Shown here piece by piece: positions 5,294 to 10,655 of a stretch of 10,655 bases of DNA. This DNA is from Prevotella sp. (GTDB lineage Bacteria > Bacteroidota > Bacteroidia > Bacteroidales > Bacteroidaceae): assembly GCA_022511055.1 (NCBI GenBank), contig JAFLSH010000036.1, positions 1 through 10,655 on the forward strand. Direction: 5' to 3'. The translations under genes and the position numbers were made by a program. The stretch's first letter is position 1, and each line of letters starts with the position of its first letter. The notes beneath the pieces are model-generated. The model made no database searches. It was not told where the DNA came from and saw nothing but the letters and a program-made list of their open reading frames with translations.

Positions 5294-7543
5294 ATGAAAA
5301 GATTCTTTTATGCGCTGTTTATGGGGTGGTGGCTTTGCGTTTCTGCAAGTGCAGACGGCCGCCGCGAGTTGTTGGATGCTGGTTGGCAGTTCGCTCTTGG
5401 CGAGATGCCCGCAGACTGGCGGCAGGTAGACCTGCCGCATGACTGGTCGGCAGAGCTGCCCGCCACGAAAGATGCGCCGGCGGGCGGTGCCGGCGGCTAC
5501 CGCCAGACCGGCTTGGGCTGGTACAAGAAGACACTCACCTTAGGGCGCGAGAGCGAAGGGCGCTTGCTGCAGCTCTACTTCGAGGGGGTCTATATGAACG
5601 CGCAGGTCTATGTGAACGACTCGCTGGCCGGCGGGCATCCCTACGGCTACTCTTCGTTCTTTGTCGACATAACGCCATACATCAGGCAGGGCAAGAACGA
5701 GATACGGGTGCGGGTAGACAACAGCCAGCAGGTGAACAGCCGCTGGTACACCGGCTCGGGCATCTACCGCCATGTCTGGCTCATCAACACCCCCAAGGTG
5801 CATATTGAGAACTGGGGCGCACAGGTTACGAACAGTGCCGAAGGCCCTGTGCTGACGGTGCGGGTGAGAAACGACGACACCACGCCCCATCGGGTGGGCA
5901 TGTTCGGCCAGGAGCGGCTGCTCAGCCCCGACTCTGCCTGCTCTTTCGTGAAGCGTATCGACACCGCCGGCCTGAAGCGCTGGTCGCCCGACCAGCCCGC
6001 ACTTTACACGGAGCGGGCAGAGCTGACTGAAAACGGGCGCGCCATTGATGCGGAGACCGTTACCTACGGCTGGCGGACCGTGGAGTGGGATGCCAGGCAG
6101 GGGCTGCGCCTGAACGGTCAGCCGCTGAAGCTGAACGGTGCCTGTGTGCATCACGACAACGGCATTCTCGGCGCTGCCAGTCACGACGAGGCCGAATACC
6201 GAAAGGCGCGCCTGCTCAAAGAGGCGGGCTTCAACGCCGTGCGCACCAGCCACAACCCGCCTGCCGAGGCTTTTCTCAGGGCCTGCGACGAGTTGGGTCT
6301 GCTGGTCATTGACGAGGCTTTCGACGGATGGCGCGAAAAGAAAAACGAGAACGCACACGACTACCACGAGCTGTTTGACCAGTGGTGGCAGAAGGATATG
6401 GAGGCCATGGTGCTGCGCGACCGCAACCACCCCAGCATCTTCTGCTGGTCGACCGGCAACGAGGTCATTGAGCGCAAGCATATCGGCGTGATTAAGACTG
6501 CCCACCAGCTGGCCACGCTCGCACGCCAGCTGGGCGACGGCCTGCCCGTTACTTCGGCCTTGGCGGCGTGGGACAGGGATTGGGATATCTACGACCCGCT
6601 GGCCGCCGAGCATGACATTGTGGGCTATAACTACATGATACACATGGCCGAAAGCGACCACCGCCGCGTACCCGACCGCGTGATGATGCAGACCGAGAGC
6701 TACCCGCGCGATGCCTGGCGGAACTACGAGCGCACTATGAAGCACCCCTACATAGTCGGCGACTTCGTGTGGACAGGCATCGACTATCTGGGCGAATCGG
6801 GCATTGGCCGTTGGTACTACGAGGGCGAGGTGCCGGGCGAGTCGTGGGAGCGCCCGCTCTATCCGTGGAACGCCGCCTACTGTGGCGACATTGACCTGAT
6901 AGGCTGCCGCAAGCCCATCTCCTATTACCGTTCCATGCTCTGGAACGAGGGCGAGCCGCTCTATATGGCCGTGCGCGAGCCAGACGGCTACTACGGCAAG
7001 GTGAAGACCACCATGTGGAGTACGTGGCCCACGTTTGAAAGCTGGACCTGGCCGGGCTGGGAGGACAAGCCCATTGAGGTGGAGGTCTATAGCCGCAAGC
7101 CCAGCGTGAAGCTCTACCTGAACGACCAGCTGGTGGGCGAGCAGCCGACCAAGGAGATGAAGGCTACGTTCACCCTGCGCTACGCGCCCGGTACGCTCCG
7201 TGCCGAGGCCGGCGGCGAAACCGTTTCGTTGGCCACGGCCGGCGAGCCTGCCGCCCTGCGCCTGACGGTGGAGAAGGGTCAGGTGTCGTTTGTCACCATT
7301 GAGGTGGTCGACCGCGAGGGTCGCCTCTGCCCCAATGCCGACCCGCTGCTGCATTTCAGCCTGAAGGGTAGGGGGCAGCTGCTGGCAGTGGGCAATGCCG
7401 ACATCAAGGACACCGCCGCCTTCGTTGGAACGGAGCGCAAGGCATGGAAGGGCCGCGCCCTCTGCGTAGTGAGGGGAGAGGGCCGGCTGACGGTGGCCGC
7501 CGATGGTTTGAAGCCAACAACAATAACAATAAAAACTCGATGA
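5294..7543 (+). CDS. GH2 beta-galactosidase-like glycoside hydrolase, secreted
   Basis: A complete 749-residue exported enzyme; residues 1-20 (MKRFFYALFMGWWLCVSASA) are a signal peptide. Domain order: sugar-binding jelly roll, about 25-165, with GLGWYKKTL, YFEGVYMNAQVYVND and RWYTGSGIYRHVWL. Next an immunoglobulin-like sandwich (about 168-262), then the TIM barrel (about 265-555). In the barrel, AVRTSHNPP at 315-323 and DELGLLVIDEAFDGW precede the acid/base Glu390 in CWSTGNEV; the nucleophile is Glu468 in MQTESYP, typical of retaining GH2 enzymes. The tail holds a DUF4982-like domain (about 570-640) and a last sandwich domain (about 650-749). No NxK motif, which marks beta-glucuronidases, is found after the nucleophile, so beta-galactosidase or a related exo-activity is more likely. 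Substrate is not certain from sequence. It is the first gene of an operon; its last codons become A-rich and overlap the GH30 start. Confidence 0.93.
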   Translation: MKRFFYALFMGWWLCVSASADGRRELLDAGWQFALGEMPADWRQVDLPHDWSAELPATKDAPAGGAGGYRQTGLGWYKKTLTLGRESEGRLLQLYFEGVYMNAQVYVNDSLAGGHPYGYSSFFVDITPYIRQGKNEIRVRVDNSQQVNSRWYTGSGIYRHVWLINTPKVHIENWGAQVTNSAEGPVLTVRVRNDDTTPHRVGMFGQERLLSPDSACSFVKRIDTAGLKRWSPDQPALYTERAELTENGRAIDAETVTYGWRTVEWDARQGLRLNGQPLKLNGACVHHDNGILGAASHDEAEYRKARLLKEAGFNAVRTSHNPPAEAFLRACDELGLLVIDEAFDGWREKKNENAHDYHELFDQWWQKDMEAMVLRDRNHPSIFCWSTGNEVIERKHIGVIKTAHQLATLARQLGDGLPVTSALAAWDRDWDIYDPLAAEHDIVGYNYMIHMAESDHRRVPDRVMMQTESYPRDAWRNYERTMKHPYIVGDFVWTGIDYLGESGIGRWYYEGEVPGESWERPLYPWNAAYCGDIDLIGCRKPISYYRSMLWNEGEPLYMAVREPDGYYGKVKTTMWSTWPTFESWTWPGWEDKPIEVEVYSRKPSVKLYLNDQLVGEQPTKEMKATFTLRYAPGTLRAEAGGETVSLATAGEPAALRLTVEKGQVSFVTIEVVDREGRLCPNADPLLHFSLKGRGQLLAVGNADIKDTAAFVGTERKAWKGRALCVVRGEGRLTVAADGLKPTTITIKTR

Positions 7544-9045
7544 AACCGTTCATTTTAGCATGTTCTTCCTTGGCGTTTGCGCTTCTCCCGGCACAGGGCG
7601 CGACCTATGTTGTCGATGTCAGCGCGCCACGCCAGACAGTCAGTCACTTCGGCGCTTCCGATGCCTGGTCTATGCAGAATATCGGCGTGTGGCCAGACAC
7701 GGTGGCACAGGCGCAGATAGCCGACTGGCTTTTCTCGTTAGAGACCGACGGCGACGGCCAGCCCCGCGGCATCGGCCTCTCGCTCTGGCGCTTCAATCTC
7801 GGTGCGGGCAGCAGCGAGCAGGGGCGCGAATCGCAGATTAACCGCGGCACTCGCACTGAGTGCCTGATGAATGCCGACGGCACTTTCGACTTTACCAAGC
7901 AGGCGGGTCAGCGCCGCTTTCTGCGGCTGGCCAAAGCGCGCGGCGTGCCCCATTTCCTGGCTTTCCTCAACTCGGCGCCGGTCTACTTTACGGAGAACGG
8001 CCTGGCTACCAACACCGGCCGCGGCGGCACTATCAACCTGAAGGCCGATGCCTTCGACGGCTTCGCCAGTTTCATGGCCAAAGCCCTGAAAGGCATTGAG
8101 GCCAACGATGGCATTCACTTCGACTACCTCTGCCCGGTCAACGAGCCCGACGGCCACTGGAACTGGCTCGGGCCCAAGCAGGAAGGTTCGCCTGCCACCA
8201 ACCGCGAGATTGCGCGACTGGTGCGCGAGACCAGCCGTGCCCTGACTGCCGAGGGGCTGACCACACAGGTCATGGTCGACGAGTCGAGCGACCTGCGCTG
8301 TCTGTTAGGCATCTACGAGACAACCTGGGAGCGCGGCAACACTATCAGCACTTTCTTTGACAAGGACAGCACGGCGACCTATCTGGGCGACACGCCCCAC
8401 GTGCCGCGCCTCATTCTCGGCCACAGCTACTGGACCAACACGCCCATTCCCTACATGAAGACCATCCGCCAGCAGCTGCGCGATGTCTGCCGTGCCCACG
8501 GCATTGGCTTCTGGCAGACTGAGCTGTGCATTATGCAGAACGACAAGGAGATTGGCGGCGGCGGAGGCTATGATTTCTCGATGAAAACGGCACTTTACGT
8601 GGCGCGGGTCATTCACCACGACCTGAAATACGCCGATGCCGAGAGCTGGTCTTGGTGGCGCGCCTGCGGCGGTGACTATAAAGACGGGCTGATACGGGTC
8701 TACGACCGCGAGCAGCGCGGCCGCGACTCCAAACTGCTCTGGGCGCTTGGCAATTACAGCCGTTTTGTGCGCCCCGGTGCCGTGCGCTACGAGGTCGGCG
8801 GCCCTGACGAAGACCCCTACGGCCAGATGGTGACCGCCTTTCGCAACCAAGACGGCAGCTGGGCGGTGGTAGCCATCAATTATGCCGATGAAACCGCCGA
8901 TTTTAAGCTCTCGCTGCCCGACGGCAAGCGCCACCGCTGGCAGGCTTACCGCACCAGCGAGGAGGAGACCCTGAAGCCTGTGGGCAGCCCGACCGTGCTG
9001 CCGCCCCGCAGTATTACCACCTTTGTCGACAAACCCCTGAAGTGA
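7540..9045 (+). CDS. GH30-family glycoside hydrolase, secreted (possibly endo-beta-1,6-galactanase-like)
   Basis: The ATG at 7540 overlaps the GH2 stop as ATGA and starts a signal peptide (MKPFILACSSLAFALLPAQG). The same frame opens earlier at 7444, but that would add 32 low-complexity residues before the signal peptide, so it is rejected. Of 501 residues, about 22-45 form the first barrel-side strand (SHFGASDAWS). A TIM barrel follows, with acid/base Glu202 in CPVNEPDGHWNW and likely nucleophile Glu328 in FWQTELCIM; SWSWWRACGG (369-378) is further family evidence. Residues about 405-497 are the beta-sandwich typical of GH30. GH30 holds several activities, among them xylanases, beta-1,6-galactanases and glucosylceramidases. 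The FGASDAWS and QTELC motifs recall galactanase-like members, but this is judgement from memory, not a search. Coupled translation with GH2 suggests the two enzymes work on the same glycan. Confidence 0.88.
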   Translation: MKPFILACSSLAFALLPAQGATYVVDVSAPRQTVSHFGASDAWSMQNIGVWPDTVAQAQIADWLFSLETDGDGQPRGIGLSLWRFNLGAGSSEQGRESQINRGTRTECLMNADGTFDFTKQAGQRRFLRLAKARGVPHFLAFLNSAPVYFTENGLATNTGRGGTINLKADAFDGFASFMAKALKGIEANDGIHFDYLCPVNEPDGHWNWLGPKQEGSPATNREIARLVRETSRALTAEGLTTQVMVDESSDLRCLLGIYETTWERGNTISTFFDKDSTATYLGDTPHVPRLILGHSYWTNTPIPYMKTIRQQLRDVCRAHGIGFWQTELCIMQNDKEIGGGGGYDFSMKTALYVARVIHHDLKYADAESWSWWRACGGDYKDGLIRVYDREQRGRDSKLLWALGNYSRFVRPGAVRYEVGGPDEDPYGQMVTAFRNQDGSWAVVAINYADETADFKLSLPDGKRHRWQAYRTSEEETLKPVGSPTVLPPRSITTFVDKPLK

Positions 9046-10655
9046 TGCGAAAACTATTGTCTCTGCTCTTTCTGTGCCTGTGTTGCGCTGCCGGGGTGCG
9101 CGCCCAGCTGCCGTTAGACAGCGTGGAGGCTCGCTTGCGGCAGGCGCCTGTGCAGGAGAAGGTCTATCTGCACCTTGACAATACGTGCTATTTCAAGGGC
9201 GACACCATCTGGTACAAGGCATACGTAGTCAGGGCCGACGACCTGACCTATACCGACATGAGCCGCATACTCTACGTTGAGCTGGTGTCGCCCGACGGCA
9301 TGGTGGTTGAGCGCCACAACGTGATAGTCTCCGGGCAGGGCTACAGCGACGGCAGCTTTGCCCTGCAAGACTCCATCTACTCCGGCTTCTACGAGCTGCG
9401 CGCCTACACCCGCTGGATGCTGAACTTCTGTGTCAGCGAACACCCCTATACCCGCAAGGACTACGAGGCTTTCTACAACCGCCAGATGGCCCGTGACTTC
9501 TTTCGCCAGTTCGATGCGGTCTATTCCCGTGTGATTCCTGTCTACGAGCGCCCCGAGACACCCGGCGACTACGGTGCAAAATACATTGTCAGCCGACCGA
9601 AGACCCGACTTGAGAAGGAGGAGAAGGAGCGGCTCACGGCCACCTTCTATCCCGAGGGCGGCCACCTGATAGCCGGGCGGCGGTGTCGCGTGGCTTTTGA
9701 GTTGCAGAACGAGGAGGGCGAGCTGCAAGACCTTACGGGGCAGCTGGAGATTCCCGGCCAGTCTGCCGCAGTCACTATACAGACCACCCACCGCGGGCGG
9801 GGCAGCTTTGAGGTGACCGTTCCTGAGAGCGGGCGGCTGAAGGCCCGGTTTAGCTATCGCGACAAGACCTACGACTTCGACCTGCCGAGGACCGAGAAAG
9901 CCGGCTGCGCCCTGCGTGTGGAGGCTGCCGGCGACAGCCTCTTAGCCGACGTTGCCCTTGTGGGGCTGCCTGATGCCGACTACGGCGTGGCCGTGCTTTG
10001 CCGGGGTGTGCTTCGGCATTTCCAGAAGGTCAGCGGCTCAGCCCGCGTGGCCATTGACGGCGCACAGCTGCCCACGGGTGTCAACAACCTGCTGGTTATC
10101 GATGCCGCGGGCCGACCCCTTGCCGACCGCCTCTTCTTTGTCAATCACCACGACTACGGCCTGCAGCCCATCACCGTCAGCGAGCCCCGCGACACCTACG
10201 AGCCTTTCGCACCGATACGGCTCGACTTCCAGGCACCCGCCGATGCCGGCCACATCTCCATAGCCGTGCGCGACGGCGCGACCGACGAGCCGACCTTCGA
10301 CACGGGCAACATGCTGACCGACCTGCTGCTCTCCAGCGAGCTGAAGGGCTTCATTGCCTACCCCGACTATTATTTCGAGGCCGACGATGCCGAACACCGG
10401 CAGGCGCTCGACCTGCTGATGATGGTGCAGGGCTGGCGGCGCTACGACTATCAGGAGCTGACCGCCGAACAGCCGCTGCGCTATCAGCCCGAGCAGACCA
10501 TGACCGTGGAGGGGGCTGTCTACCCGACGGGCGATGCCGATGACTTCGAGGAAAGCGAGCTGCGCTACTGGGCGTGGGGCGTTTTCGGCCACGACCGATA
10601 TGAGTATGGCGAGCTGGAGCCAGAGTCGTTTTACCAGACCGAGTACCGCAAGCTC
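9045..10655 (+). CDS. Large secreted MG2 (alpha-2-macroglobulin-like) domain protein, C-terminus outside window
   Basis: The ATG at 9045 overlaps the GH30 stop by one base (TGATG). The frame is then open without a stop for 537 codons to the last base, so the gene is truncated by the window. Residues 1-20 (MRKLLSLLFLCLCCAAGVRA) are a signal peptide with an A-x-A-like end (VRA, then QLPLD). Residues 37-62 hold EKVYLHLDNTCYFKGDTIWY, the hallmark of macroglobulin-like MG2 proteins of Bacteroidota. More beta-sandwich sequence follows (SDGSFALQDSIYSGFYELRA at 101-120, TFYPEGGHLIAG at 200-211). A conserved LLLSSELKGFIAYPDYYFE (427-445) precedes LDLLMMVQGWRRYDY (455-469). Homologues are large envelope proteins of unknown role; some end in a carboxypeptidase-like or TonB-plug-like domain, which here would be off the window. 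It is not a complement-type protease inhibitor as far as can be seen; no thioester motif is visible in this part. Function unknown; the operon suggests a link to glycan use or envelope handling. Confidence 0.85.
   Translation, partial: MRKLLSLLFLCLCCAAGVRAQLPLDSVEARLRQAPVQEKVYLHLDNTCYFKGDTIWYKAYVVRADDLTYTDMSRILYVELVSPDGMVVERHNVIVSGQGYSDGSFALQDSIYSGFYELRAYTRWMLNFCVSEHPYTRKDYEAFYNRQMARDFFRQFDAVYSRVIPVYERPETPGDYGAKYIVSRPKTRLEKEEKERLTATFYPEGGHLIAGRRCRVAFELQNEEGELQDLTGQLEIPGQSAAVTIQTTHRGRGSFEVTVPESGRLKARFSYRDKTYDFDLPRTEKAGCALRVEAAGDSLLADVALVGLPDADYGVAVLCRGVLRHFQKVSGSARVAIDGAQLPTGVNNLLVIDAAGRPLADRLFFVNHHDYGLQPITVSEPRDTYEPFAPIRLDFQAPADAGHISIAVRDGATDEPTFDTGNMLTDLLLSSELKGFIAYPDYYFEADDAEHRQALDLLMMVQGWRRYDYQELTAEQPLRYQPEQTMTVEGAVYPTGDADDFEESELRYWAWGVFGHDRYEYGELEPESFYQTEYRKL

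Noticed and set aside
5540..7354. 604-codon open frame on the - strand, opposite GH2
   Set aside because: It is in exact mirror register to a clear GH2 enzyme with catalytic motifs. The translation has no recognisable domain and is explained by missing TTA/CTA/TCA codons in GH2.
7444..7539. Upstream start for GH30 inside the GH2 gene
   Set aside because: It would add an Arg/Gly and poly-Asn stretch before the signal peptide; the ATGA overlap at 7540 is the typical operon start.
9114..9791. 225-codon - strand frame, and a similar one at 10038-10592
   Set aside because: Both mirror the MG2-domain gene in the same codon register. The + strand frame has a signal peptide and family motifs; these have none.
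1..10655. CRISPR arrays, tRNA/rRNA genes, insertion sequences, phage or defence genes
   Set aside because: No regularly spaced repeats, cloverleaf, transposase motifs or defence domains were seen. The only repeats are the in-frame pnp tail units and short hairpins.

Overview
The window looks like a chromosomal segment of a GC-rich member of the Bacteroidales, for example a Prevotella-like genome. Three things point there. The enzymes are exported carbohydrate-active enzymes of types common in Bacteroidota. The three promoter-like sites all match the Bacteroidota -7 element (TAnnTTTG, here TAYCTTTGC). Start codons lack Shine-Dalgarno sequences, and at least one follows an A-rich stretch. The exact genus cannot be read from this sequence.

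Layout, left to right. Bases 1-629 (+) hold the C-terminal part of a GH105/GH88-type unsaturated glycuronyl hydrolase. It converges on pnp (741-3119, -), and a strong hairpin at 679-714 with T-runs on both strands serves both genes. pnp has its own promoter in the gap at 3120-3239. Upstream of pnp and on the same strand is a secreted GH67 alpha-glucuronidase (3240-5093, -). A 200-base divergent intergenic region (5094-5293) carries one promoter-like site for each direction. To its right a tightly packed + strand operon runs to the window edge: GH2 beta-galactosidase-like enzyme (5294-7543), GH30 enzyme (7540-9045, overlapping by ATGA), and a large secreted protein with an MG2/alpha-2-macroglobulin-like start (9045 to beyond 10655, overlapping by one base, TGATG).

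How they fit together. Four of the six genes encode glycan-degrading enzymes. GH67 removes terminal (4-O-methyl)glucuronic acid, GH105 removes unsaturated uronic acids, GH2 and GH30 cut beta-linked sugars. The set suits an acidic plant glycan with glucuronic acid decorations, such as glucuronoxylan or arabinogalactan, but the sequence alone does not decide between them. No SusC/SusD pair, regulator or transporter is present, so this is at most part of a polysaccharide utilisation locus. pnp is a housekeeping RNA-decay gene lodged among the enzymes.

The least understood element is the MG2-domain protein translationally coupled to the GH2-GH30 pair. I saw no tRNA, rRNA, CRISPR array, insertion sequence or phage gene. 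No known system stands out as wholly new.
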